DNA of 37,543 nt, from the NCBI GenBank assembly GCA_011523735.1, contig WTGB01000139.1, forward strand, positions 1 through 37,543. The letters are read 5' to 3'. Positions 16,835 to 25,020 of the stretch are shown here, piece after piece. This DNA is from Chloroflexota bacterium (GTDB taxonomy: Bacteria; Chloroflexota; Anaerolineae; Aggregatilineales; Phototrophicaceae). Numbering within the stretch: the stretch's first letter is position 1; every line of letters begins with the position of its first letter. The position numbers were made by a program, and so were the translations under genes. The notes beneath the pieces are model-generated. The model searched no databases. It was not told the origin of the DNA and saw only the letters and a program-made list of their open reading frames with translations.

Positions 16835-16840
16835 TGTCTA
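16813..16840 (-). promoter_or_regulatory. Promoter for the decarboxylase gene
   Basis: Minus strand TAGACA (16840-16835), 16 bp and GATAAT (16818-16813), each one base from consensus, 51 bp before the ATG at 16761. Confidence 0.65.
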
Positions 16841-17745
16841 CCGCGAACAGTGTGGTGACCAGGTTGAACGCGATCCATGGTTTGATCCTAACAATGCGTC
16901 CAAAACAATGGACGAAGAATGTGCTCTTTGTCTTCCCCGCCATTGTCTTCAACGCGCAACTCTTTGACCAAGAGTCCTTCACCCGGGTGTTAATCTGCAG
17001 CGTGCTAATGATATTTACAGCCGGTTGCGTTTACATCATAAACGATATCGTCGATGTCGAATCTGATAGACAACATCCAAGCAAGAGCCAGCGACCGATT
17101 GCGGCTGGAAGGGTTTCACTATCTGTCGGGCGCCTTGCCGCCCTCGTTCTGGCAATAGCCGTTCTCTTGGCTGCTTTCAGCTTCGACAGACGGTTGGCAA
17201 TACTCTTGCTGGTCTATCTTCTGCTACAGATTGTCTATTCCCTCTATCTCAGGAATATTGTTTTGCTGGATATCCTGGTCGTTTCGGCAGGCTTCGTGCT
17301 GCGGATCGTGGCCGGCGGTCTCGTGATCGATGTCTCGTTGTCGCCCTGGCTTACTACCTCGGGAGGACTATTGGCGCTGTTTCTAGTGATAGGCAAACGC
17401 CGCCAGGAACTCGCTCTACTAGGCGACCAGGCGACTGCCGTACGTGAGATATTTCAGCGCTATAACCTCCCATTGCTGGACGATATGCTGCGCATCGTCA
17501 CAACCTGCGTCATGATCACTTATATTATCTATACGGTCGAATCGCCGACGTTGATCAAGGATGGTCAGAACCTTGGAGTGATTACTGTGCCAATCGTGAT
17601 CTATGGTCTGTTTCGATATCTTTATCTGATTCACGTCGAAGAGGAAGGCAGCGCGCCAGATGAGGTCTTGCTGACTGATCGTCCCTTGCAAGCGACAATT
17701 TTCGCTGCCGCTTTGGCATACTTCGTTATCCTATATCTTTTGTGA
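16834..17745 (+). CDS. UbiA-family polyprenyl-phosphate phosphoribosyltransferase (Rv3806c-like)
   Basis: An intramembrane transferase of up to 303 residues with about eight membrane segments. The first Asp-rich motif is NDIVDVESDRQHP (70-82) followed by SKSQRPIA, and the second region is YSLYLRNIVLLDILVVSAGF. The HP-x-K-x-x-RPIA form and the MRPKQWTKN start are those of decaprenyl-phosphate 5-phosphoribosyltransferase, which moves phosphoribose from PRPP to polyprenyl phosphate for arabinose-type cell-wall donors. So it is not a quinone or heme prenyltransferase. It heads an operon with mvk (6-nt gap) and ipk. The start is unclear: TTG 16834, GTG 16852/16855 or ATG 16894; none has a good ribosome site, and family length favours one upstream of 16894. 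Confidence 0.88.
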   Translation: MSTANSVVTRLNAIHGLILTMRPKQWTKNVLFVFPAIVFNAQLFDQESFTRVLICSVLMIFTAGCVYIINDIVDVESDRQHPSKSQRPIAAGRVSLSVGRLAALVLAIAVLLAAFSFDRRLAILLLVYLLLQIVYSLYLRNIVLLDILVVSAGFVLRIVAGGLVIDVSLSPWLTTSGGLLALFLVIGKRRQELALLGDQATAVREIFQRYNLPLLDDMLRIVTTCVMITYIIYTVESPTLIKDGQNLGVITVPIVIYGLFRYLYLIHVEEEGSAPDEVLLTDRPLQATIFAAALAYFVILYLL

Positions 17746-17751
17746 TGGCCT

Positions 17752-18702
17752 ATGTCTGGCCAGACAAGCGCTCCGGCAAAGGTAATCCTCGTTGGCGAAC
17801 ACGCCGTTGTTTATGGTATGCCCGCGATCGCGCTTCCTTTGTCGCAAGTCCGGACCTATGCTGATTATCAGTTCTGTGATCATACGCTAACAGTCAGTGG
17901 CGAAAACAGCGGTCAACCTTCACTTCGCTGGTCACCCGATGACAAAAGCGTCCGTGATCCCTTGGCGGCGATGATTCACCTGACAGCGCAGTTCTTCGAC
18001 GCCAGGGAAGTATGTGGCAAGATCGTCATCCGTTCCGACATTCCGATTGCGAGCGGCTTAGGCAGCGGCGCGGCCGTTTCCGCCGCCTTGGGACGTGCAG
18101 TTGCCGCCATTCTAAGCCGGGAACTTTCTGATTATGTTTTGAATGAACTCGTGTACGAAATTGAAAAACTGCATCACGGAACACCTAGCGGCATCGACAA
18201 CACGGTCGTCGTCTATGAAAAGCCAGTCTACTTTGTAAAGGACAGGGCACTGGAGTTCCTGAATATCATCGACTCGCTCCATCTCGTCGTGGCTGACACG
18301 GGTATCGCCGCATTAACGCGGGAGACTGTCGCCGATGTCCGCGAGCGCTACCAGCGCCAGCCGGGGCCTACCCGAAATCTGTTGGAGAACATCGGCATGC
18401 TGACGGAGCAAGCGCGAATACACCTAGAAGCTGGAGAATCGCAGCAACTTGGCAAGCTCATGACGCAAAATCACGAACTTTTGCAGATGCTGGGTGTATC
18501 CTCGGCTCCCTTGGACTGCTTGGTCAATGCGTCAATCGCAGCCGGCGCTTACGGCGCTAAATTGTCCGGCGGTGGGCGCGGCGGCAATGTTATCGCTTTG
18601 GTCAATGACAGTATAGTTCCGACAGTCGAAGCGGCTCTGCTGGCCGCTGGCGCAAAGCGAATCATTTCATCATCTATAACTGGGAAATCAGCAAGCGCAT
18701 GA
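17752..18702 (+). CDS. mvk: Mevalonate kinase
   Basis: GHMP kinase phosphorylating mevalonate to mevalonate 5-phosphate with ATP. The 316-residue product starts with the family's SAPAKVILVGEHAVVYGMPA. It has the ATP loop IPIASGLGSGAAVSAA (97-112), the catalytic Asp149 in HGTPSGIDNTV, and the C-terminal motif GAKLSGGGRGGNVIAL. The E-H of GEHAVVYG and the length are typical of mevalonate kinase rather than phosphomevalonate or homoserine kinase. It lies 6 nt after the UbiA gene and overlaps ipk by four bases (ATGA), so the three form one operon. Confidence 0.95.
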   Translation: MSGQTSAPAKVILVGEHAVVYGMPAIALPLSQVRTYADYQFCDHTLTVSGENSGQPSLRWSPDDKSVRDPLAAMIHLTAQFFDAREVCGKIVIRSDIPIASGLGSGAAVSAALGRAVAAILSRELSDYVLNELVYEIEKLHHGTPSGIDNTVVVYEKPVYFVKDRALEFLNIIDSLHLVVADTGIAALTRETVADVRERYQRQPGPTRNLLENIGMLTEQARIHLEAGESQQLGKLMTQNHELLQMLGVSSAPLDCLVNASIAAGAYGAKLSGGGRGGNVIALVNDSIVPTVEAALLAAGAKRIISSSITGKSASA

Positions 18703-19487
18703 CCACGCTCATCAAGCTTGGGGGCTCGCTCATAACGGACAAACGGCGGGCAAAGTCCTTTCGTCGAACAACCGTTCAGGATATTGCCCGACAACTGCTT
18801 GAATTGCGCACACTACAGCCAGATAGGCTTATAGTCCTTGGCCATGGGAGTGGTTCCTTTGGTCATTACGAAGCGCGCAAATACAATACGATTAGCGGCC
18901 TGCATTCTGCCGAAGATCGCATGGGCTTCGCCCGGGTAGGCGCCGTCGCCAGCGAACTGGACGGGTTGATACTGAAGGAATTGCTGGCGGTAGGTTTGCC
19001 AGCATTGCGCTTTCAGCCATCAGCCATGCAAATTGCGCGGGATCAAGCGCTGGTGCATCTCGATGTCCGCCCACTTATTCTCGCGCTGGAAAAGCAGTTT
19101 CTCCCACTGGTCTACGGCGATGTCACCCTCGATGAGACCCTCGGCGGCACGATCATTTCGACTGAGTCGCTATTCGCTCGCTTGGTTGAACCGCTGCAAG
19201 TAAAGAACATCATACTCTTGGGCAGTGTAGACGGCGCCCTGGATCAAGACGATCAAATCATCCCGCATATAACCGCCGATAACTTCAGACGTTTCGAACA
19301 CTTGCTTGGCGAATCAGATGGCTATGACGTCACTGGCGGCATGCAACAGAAAGTCAGGGAAATGCTTGACCTGGTGCAGTTCCATCAGGACTTAAACGTC
19401 TTTATCGCCAATGGCAACTATAGCAACATCCTTTACGATCTGCTGGTGGCCGGCGCCGAAGCCGGAACTCGGATCAGCGCAAAGTAA
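18699..19487 (+). CDS. ipk: Isopentenyl phosphate kinase
   Basis: Amino-acid-kinase-fold enzyme that phosphorylates isopentenyl phosphate to isopentenyl diphosphate, the last step of the alternative mevalonate pathway of archaea and some Chloroflexota. The 262-residue product has the N-terminal LIKLGGSLIT (4-13) and the signature GHGSGSFGHYEA (48-59), where His56 is the family's catalytic His. It also has the YGDVTLDETLGG and DVTGGMQQKVRE segments. The signature His distinguishes it from fosfomycin and glutamate 5-kinases. Start ATG overlaps the mvk stop. Its end is 11 nt from the convergent binding-protein gene. Confidence 0.95.
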   Translation: MTTLIKLGGSLITDKRRAKSFRRTTVQDIARQLLELRTLQPDRLIVLGHGSGSFGHYEARKYNTISGLHSAEDRMGFARVGAVASELDGLILKELLAVGLPALRFQPSAMQIARDQALVHLDVRPLILALEKQFLPLVYGDVTLDETLGGTIISTESLFARLVEPLQVKNIILLGSVDGALDQDDQIIPHITADNFRRFEHLLGESDGYDVTGGMQQKVREMLDLVQFHQDLNVFIANGNYSNILYDLLVAGAEAGTRISAK

Positions 19488-19498
19488 ATGACTGTGGA

Positions 19499-21103
19499 CT
19501 AGCTGTCAGCGAAGCTGACGTTGTGCAGCAGTGGATAGAAGCCATAAGCATCGAAGCGCAGGTTGGCAAGGTCTGCTCTCGCCGCTGTCAAACGCACCGC
19601 TTCGCGTATGGGTAATATTAGAACCTCATCCATGATCAATGCTTGGATAGTGTACACTTGGCTGCGGCGGAGTTCCGGATCCACGAGCTGCATAGTGCTC
19701 AGTAGCAATTCATTCAATTGTGGTTGGGCGGCACGCGACGATGCATATTCGCCGTTGTCGAGAAAGACAGGGTTGAGTACCTGCGGGTCAATTCCATAAC
19801 TTTCGACTGGCAAAAGGTCGTGTTGCCCCGATCGAATCAAGCTCGCTAATCGCGTAGCGCCGGGCACCGGTTCAATCCTAAGGTCTATCCCGATAGCGCG
19901 CCATTGCCGCTGCAGAATTGATGCCACCGCTGGCATTCCACCCCAAGGCGGCAGGACGATGCTCAGCGAAAGTGGCGCATCTCCATGTTCCAATATGCCA
20001 TCGCCGTCGCTGTCGGTATAACCTGCGGCCGCAAGCAACTCCTGCGCCGCGTCCAAATCGAACTCATATCGGTTGATATAGCCCGTGTGAGAATATCCGG
20101 TACTTTCTGAAAGCGGCGCCCATGCTACCGGTGAGAAGTTGAAATACACCTGGTCAATAATGGCGACGCGGTTCGTCGCCAGCAACAGCGCGAGACGCAC
20201 TTCGCGTCGACTGATATGCTCTCGTCGCGTGTTGAACAGGAATTGAACCGCGGTTCCAGGAATCTCTGTCGGCAATAATTGCACTCGGCTGTTGCCCGCT
20301 AGATTCTGCGCTTCGGACGGCGAAACGTTGTCGATCACATCTAGCATTTGATCCAATTCAATGAGCGCATCCAGTTCTTCACCTCGTGTAATCAGAAATT
20401 CGATTCGCTCAATTTCAGTACCAACACGCTCAGAATAAAGCACCGGATTAACACGATATTCCTCAAATCGGCGCAAAATTACTCGCTCGCCCGGCAAATA
20501 CTCTGCCAACCGGAAAGGTCCTGTTCCGGCCAGGTGAAACTGGTGTCGCAATACATTGTATGCCTCCAGTGCTGCCGGGCTGGCCATACCGAGGAAGGGC
20601 TGCGCCAAACTATCCATAAACGCGGGGAAAGGCGAGGCCAGTGTTAGGCGAATTGAATAGTCTCCCAGTACCTCATATTGTGAGAGCGGACCGAGCAATT
20701 CACGCGCATATGAAATGGGCATTTCCGAGTCATAGATTCTTTCGATATTAGCCACGACGGCCGCCGCATCAAACTTGCTGCCGTCATGGAAATTAAGACC
20801 TTGCCGAAGGTTAAATGTGTATTGCAAACTATCAGGCGACACCTGCCAATCGGTGGCCAAGCCCGGAACGATTTCATGCGTATCCGGATCGCGATACACG
20901 AGCGAATCAAAAATTTGCCGCAACACTATACCGGCTTCTTTCGACTCGGCAATGTGCGGGTCAAGTATCGGAATATCGGCCGAAATGCCGTAACGAACGC
21001 AACGCCGGTCTCTTTCGCAAGGCAAATCTCCCGGGCCTGCGCTGCAGCCCGTCCAAATCAAGGCCGCCAGCAGGCAAACCGTCAATCTACCCGCGATCGA
21101 CAT
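19499..21103 (-). CDS. Oligopeptide/dipeptide-type ABC substrate-binding lipoprotein (SBP family 5)
   Basis: A 534-residue exported binding protein. The start is ATG 21103, giving a short lipoprotein signal with lipobox IWTGC; an upstream frame to 21148 adds only unrelated residues. The family marks are PILDPHIAESKEAGIVLRQI near the N-terminus, VPGLATDWQVSPDSLQYTF and LRQGLNFHDGSKFDA, then GTGPFRLAEYLPGERV. An Asp-rich TDSDGDGILEHG loop (about 380) may bind calcium. The protein would capture peptides or similar solutes at the outer membrane face. No permease or ATPase gene is adjacent, so its transporter is elsewhere. Family assignment is sure, ligand is not. Confidence 0.93.
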   Translation of the reverse strand: MSIAGRLTVCLLAALIWTGCSAGPGDLPCERDRRCVRYGISADIPILDPHIAESKEAGIVLRQIFDSLVYRDPDTHEIVPGLATDWQVSPDSLQYTFNLRQGLNFHDGSKFDAAAVVANIERIYDSEMPISYARELLGPLSQYEVLGDYSIRLTLASPFPAFMDSLAQPFLGMASPAALEAYNVLRHQFHLAGTGPFRLAEYLPGERVILRRFEEYRVNPVLYSERVGTEIERIEFLITRGEELDALIELDQMLDVIDNVSPSEAQNLAGNSRVQLLPTEIPGTAVQFLFNTRREHISRREVRLALLLATNRVAIIDQVYFNFSPVAWAPLSESTGYSHTGYINRYEFDLDAAQELLAAAGYTDSDGDGILEHGDAPLSLSIVLPPWGGMPAVASILQRQWRAIGIDLRIEPVPGATRLASLIRSGQHDLLPVESYGIDPQVLNPVFLDNGEYASSRAAQPQLNELLLSTMQLVDPELRRSQVYTIQALIMDEVLILPIREAVRLTAARADLANLRFDAYGFYPLLHNVSFADS

Positions 21104-21307
21104 CTGATGCCGTTCTACTTCGAGCAAGACACAAACCAATCCGAACAATACGCCAGCCTCTCGCCAGCTACAAATAAGCCCAATTCGGTGTCGATTTACC
21201 CTAGTGGGCGGCGACGCAATCAGACACTCTTTACAATTAGGCGCCGATTTCGTAGCTTAAGATTATAGTCGGCGTGGTTCAATTCGGGTAGAAGGGCAGA
21301 ATCGAGG

Positions 21308-22204
21308 ATGGCGCAACAAACACAGAACCGGGCGGAGATTTACGCCTTCCGGCCGGTATGGCGCCGTATAAGCCTTCAGTTGGCGATTCTATCGCTGATT
21401 GCCGGGATCTTTGTGCTGGCGAACGAAGTTTTATTATTGCGTCTCGATGCCGCTGTTAGCCGTCTTGTTTCTATCGTTCTTGTATTCGTTCCCGGCCTTC
21501 TCTGGCTGCTTCTATCAGTATTGCCCGAATATCGCTTTTCACGTCCTCGCCGCCGCTTGATAGGCGTGGCCGTCGTGTCTGGCTTGACGGCGTCAGCTAT
21601 TGGCCTGCCGCTCGTGGAGGCTTTCTTCATTGTTGAGCGCTGGCTGCCGCTGCAATCAGTATTTGCGCGAATCATCGGCTACACCTTCACCGTCGGCATT
21701 GTTGACGTCGGCCTGAAGTTTGTAGTCCTTCGCTATCTGATTTACCCAGGTGGCTTACGTGTCCGCAGCGATGCTATCGCCTATGCATTCGCCGGTGCGG
21801 TCGGTTACAGCTTCTATCTGAACCTTGTTCACGTTTGGCGTCTGGACCCAGTATGGGATGTCGCCGCGATATATGTGCTTGCAAATGTCACCATCCAGTT
21901 TGCGTCCAGCCTTTTTATCGCTCTAGGCCTTGTAGAGTCTTATTTTGGCGATGCCTTTCCACTGGTACTGCCAACTAATCTTTTGCTTGCCGCCGTCGCC
22001 GCAGGTCTCGTCACTGCCTTATTTCCTGGGCTTATGAGCGGGGTCCTTAGCCAGGCAGGCAATGCCGATCGTCCACTCTACGGTTTCGCGATGCTTGTGG
22101 CTTCCTGGGCTTTATCGCTTGGGATCGCGTATTTCCTCTTTACTACATCCGAGCGGCGTGAACGTGAAGCTTACGGTGGCCGGGGAGACTTCGATGGAAT
22201 TTGA
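21308..22204 (+). CDS. Polytopic membrane protein, PrsW-like without its glutamates
   Basis: A 298-residue protein with about eight predicted membrane segments. The middle part (125-176), containing VGIVDVGLKFVVLRYLIY and RSDAIAYAFAGAVGYSFY then LNLVHV, resembles the PrsW/CPBP core (EExxK...D-G-xxYG...GFxxxEN). But the two Glu pairs are replaced (V-D at 132-133, L-N at 171-172), while K137 and D155 are kept. If the relation is real, this is a non-proteolytic member. It overlaps the next gene by 11 bp and so is part of a three-gene unit with a single-pass protein and a pseudoprotease. Confidence 0.75.
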   Translation: MAQQTQNRAEIYAFRPVWRRISLQLAILSLIAGIFVLANEVLLLRLDAAVSRLVSIVLVFVPGLLWLLLSVLPEYRFSRPRRRLIGVAVVSGLTASAIGLPLVEAFFIVERWLPLQSVFARIIGYTFTVGIVDVGLKFVVLRYLIYPGGLRVRSDAIAYAFAGAVGYSFYLNLVHVWRLDPVWDVAAIYVLANVTIQFASSLFIALGLVESYFGDAFPLVLPTNLLLAAVAAGLVTALFPGLMSGVLSQAGNADRPLYGFAMLVASWALSLGIAYFLFTTSERREREAYGGRGDFDGI

Positions 22205-22793
22205 AACCGGGCGCTCTCCCGCAATACAGATCACACCTCGCCAACGCTGGTCAATCGCACTAAGCTATTTGGTGATCATTATTGGCTTATTATTAGGCAT
22301 GAACCAGCGTGACAGTTTCTTGAATCAGACAAGCGCCTACAACAATGTTGAAGCGGGAATCACCGCCAGTTATCCGGCGCGCTGGCTGTTAGATGAATCG
22401 GACAGCAACATCTTTCGCGTGCGGGACATGTCACATCGAGGCTTCAATACCGTGATTGAGGTGAGTTCATTGCCAGTCAGCTCAGATAGCGCTGAGCGGA
22501 ACTTGCTCGACCGTCTCAGCATACAGCGCGCGCAAGTCCTGATTGACTATACTATTCTTGGCTACGGCACCTATAGTCTGCCTGATGAGACACAAGCGGT
22601 CACGATGTCTTATTCCTTTGTATCACGTGATGCCAGCCCGTTCTTGGAAGGCCTGTCTTCAATCGTTAACGGACTGGACATACTGACCGTTCGGCGCGGG
22701 CAAGCGCTTGTCATTTCCTTTCGCGCTGACTCAAACATATTTCAGCGCGAGTTACAGACCCTGACCACATTCGTAGACAATCTCCAATTCTGA
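22194..22793 (+). CDS. Single-pass membrane protein with extracytoplasmic domain
   Basis: A 199-residue protein. The start is ATG 22194 with GGGGAG 7 nt upstream; a longer frame from 22062 lies within the preceding gene and is not credible. A short cytoplasmic tail with PRQRWS precedes one membrane segment (about 22-38, the ALSYLVIIIGLLLGM stretch). An outside alpha/beta domain follows, beginning with a Tyr-Pro-x-x-Trp strand that recalls PsbP/MOG1-like lipid or protein binding domains. That resemblance is weak. The stop shares one base with the next start (TGATG), so the two are translationally coupled. Confidence 0.75.
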   Translation: MEFETGRSPAIQITPRQRWSIALSYLVIIIGLLLGMNQRDSFLNQTSAYNNVEAGITASYPARWLLDESDSNIFRVRDMSHRGFNTVIEVSSLPVSSDSAERNLLDRLSIQRAQVLIDYTILGYGTYSLPDETQAVTMSYSFVSRDASPFLEGLSSIVNGLDILTVRRGQALVISFRADSNIFQRELQTLTTFVDNLQF

Positions 22794-25018
22794 TGACCCG
22801 CCAACTGCCGAATATCCCCCGCAAAATCTGCGCCATACTGGCAGCGCTCGCGCTCATCGTCCCAGCTACAGCACAGCGGAACGCCGACCCCAACCTGGAA
22901 GTGGCCACGCGGGGGACAGTCTTCATTTACCAAGCGAGAACCAGCGATATCGCTCTTGCGCTCACCTGCGTCAGTACCGGAACATTAATAAGCGCCGACG
23001 GTTTGATTCTTACCAACGCCGGCGGGGTCGTGCCCAGCCGCCAATGCGATGGCGATGCGCTGATCATCTCACTCAACGTCGACCTCGACGAGCCCCCTAT
23101 ACCCAAGTATCGTGCGGAAATCGTCAGCGCGGACCCTGGCCTGGATATCGCTCTAGTACGCATTACGCGTGAACTTGACGGCAGACTTATCGCGCGAGGA
23201 GAGCTGCCGATCCTCCCCTTCGTAGAAATCGGTAGTTCCGAAGATGTGACAATCGACGACAACCTGATCTTTGTCGGCTATCCCGACATAGGCAATGACC
23301 CCGTCGCCATCACTCGCGGCACAGTAACAGCTTTCCTTGCCGAGCCGCGCGGCGGCAGCCGCACCTGGTTCAAAACCCGTGCCGAGATTCCTGGCACTAT
23401 GGCTGGCGGAGGCGCATACAATTCATCTGGCGAGTTGATTGGCATCCCTACGAATGCGCCCCTTACGGGTGTTAGTTCATCTACAAACTGCCGTTATCTG
23501 GACGATACCAACCGCGATGGCTTGGTCAATCGCAGCGATTACTGTGTACCTGTCGGTGACTTTATCAGCACCATAAGACCGATCGGCCTAGCGCAGAGTT
23601 TGATCCGCGGGGCGCGCCTGGGCTTGGAAGTTGCGGTGGTCTCCTCGGCATCATCTCCTACTTCGTCCACGCCTCCTCCAAGGATTTCCCGGCTGTTCTT
23701 CGCACCGTCAGTCCAAGGCGCAATGCCAGCGACAGTAGTCGGCTCCCTGCCTGCAAACGCCCGCAGTCTCTATCTTTTCTTTGACTACGATAATATGACA
23801 TCCGAGACTGTCTACGAGTTGCGTGTCACGCGTGACGGCATACCTGACCGGGTCTTTAGTCTGCCACCGGTACGTTGGAGCGGGGACGAACAGGGGATGT
23901 GGTACATTGGCGCACGCGAGCAAGCCTGGGCAAACGGCGCCTACGAATTCACGCTCTTGATTGACGGCGCCAGCGCGGGCAGCCAGCAAATCCTCGTCGG
24001 CGGCGGTGCTGACAGTCAAGGGCTCTTCAGTGACATCGTCTTCGGCACACTCGATCACGCCGGAAACTTGATTGGAAACGGCTCTATAGTGCCAATAGGC
24101 AACATCGCCTATGCGCGCTTTCTGCATGCCAATATGCGCGCCGGTACACCCTGGTCCGCTATCTGGTACTTTAGAGGTACAGAATTCGCGCGCACTGCCG
24201 ATACCTGGTCCGAGGAAAGTCACGGTTCCAAAGTGGTCAGCGTGGGTCCGGCCGGCGGCTTGCTGCCCGGGCAGTACCGGCTCGAACTTTATATTGATGG
24301 CGCGCTCTCAGCCACATCGGACTTCTTCGTCGCTGGCAGCCAGGGCAGGCCTTTACCCCGTGTATTCACCAACTTGCGATTTGTCAGTGCCGGCTCGCCA
24401 AGTGAGGCGCGCATTGCCCACGCTGCGTCCAGCTTTCCCGGATCAATTACCAATCTTTATGCCCTCTTCGACTGGCAACGGATCGAGGCAGGCACACCCT
24501 GGACGCTCCGCTGGTTAGTGGACGAGCAAGTGTTTTTCCAAGAATCATATCGCTGGTCAATGACAGATTCAGGCGCCGACTTCGTGGTCGCCGTACGTGA
24601 TCCGCCCGATGGCAGCTACGAGATTCAACTGCTGGTGAACAATCTCTTGCTTGCCGACCTTCCAGCGACGATCGGCATTGGGCAGTTGCCAATTGACCGC
24701 TTTGCCCAATTTGAAGGGACTGTCCTTTCTGGCACTGTGATCGACGCGGCAACACAAAAGGGTATACCGAACATCACAATCGTTCTCATCAGCGAAGACT
24801 ATGCCGCCAGCGAGTTTGAATGGAAACAGGAACAAGTTGTCGATCTTGTAAGCAGCGATCGCAATGGCGTATTTCAGTTTACCCGCCCACTGGCTTTTGA
24901 TACGCCCTATAGCGTCGTCATTGAAGCTGACGGCTATATCCCCCACGCCGCTGATGGTTTCAGTTTCAAACCGAGCCAGCCAAACGCGAATATCACGATC
25001 GAAATGGTGCGAGGATAG
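22793..25018 (+). CDS. Secreted trypsin-fold pseudoprotease with Ig-like repeats and a carboxypeptidase-regulatory domain
   Basis: A 741-residue exported protein. A signal peptide (1-27, cleavage near ATA-Q) leads to an HtrA/trypsin-like domain (about 35-270) with recognisable strands: GTLISADGLILTNAGGVV, DPGLDIALVRI, GELIGIP. The catalytic His (TNAH in active enzymes) is Gly77 and the Ser (GNSGG) is Ala204 in GTMAGGGAYN; only Asp118 remains. Three repeats of about 110 residues follow (roughly 305-640), each ending in a form of GxYEFTLLIDG. The last domain (about 655-740, beginning LSGTVIDAATQKGIPNITI) is carboxypeptidase-regulatory-like. It is likely a surface binding protein, not an enzyme. 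It is coupled to the gene before (1-base overlap) and lies 2 nt from tlyA. Confidence 0.85.
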   Translation: MTRQLPNIPRKICAILAALALIVPATAQRNADPNLEVATRGTVFIYQARTSDIALALTCVSTGTLISADGLILTNAGGVVPSRQCDGDALIISLNVDLDEPPIPKYRAEIVSADPGLDIALVRITRELDGRLIARGELPILPFVEIGSSEDVTIDDNLIFVGYPDIGNDPVAITRGTVTAFLAEPRGGSRTWFKTRAEIPGTMAGGGAYNSSGELIGIPTNAPLTGVSSSTNCRYLDDTNRDGLVNRSDYCVPVGDFISTIRPIGLAQSLIRGARLGLEVAVVSSASSPTSSTPPPRISRLFFAPSVQGAMPATVVGSLPANARSLYLFFDYDNMTSETVYELRVTRDGIPDRVFSLPPVRWSGDEQGMWYIGAREQAWANGAYEFTLLIDGASAGSQQILVGGGADSQGLFSDIVFGTLDHAGNLIGNGSIVPIGNIAYARFLHANMRAGTPWSAIWYFRGTEFARTADTWSEESHGSKVVSVGPAGGLLPGQYRLELYIDGALSATSDFFVAGSQGRPLPRVFTNLRFVSAGSPSEARIAHAASSFPGSITNLYALFDWQRIEAGTPWTLRWLVDEQVFFQESYRWSMTDSGADFVVAVRDPPDGSYEIQLLVNNLLLADLPATIGIGQLPIDRFAQFEGTVLSGTVIDAATQKGIPNITIVLISEDYAASEFEWKQEQVVDLVSSDRNGVFQFTRPLAFDTPYSVVIEADGYIPHAADGFSFKPSQPNANITIEMVRG

Positions 25019-25020
25019 TT

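Noticed and set aside
16762..16878. N-terminal extension of the decarboxylase
   Set aside because: It covers a good promoter on the same strand and has no similarity to the family; ATG 16761 is at the normal place.
19504..19518. Hairpin GTCAGC/GCTGAC as a shared terminator for ipk and the binding-protein gene
   Set aside because: It lies within the last codons of the binding-protein gene, has a 6-bp stem and no T tract on either side.
22062..22193. Upstream part of the single-pass membrane protein frame
   Set aside because: It lies inside the preceding gene in another frame, and a strong ribosome site marks ATG 22194.
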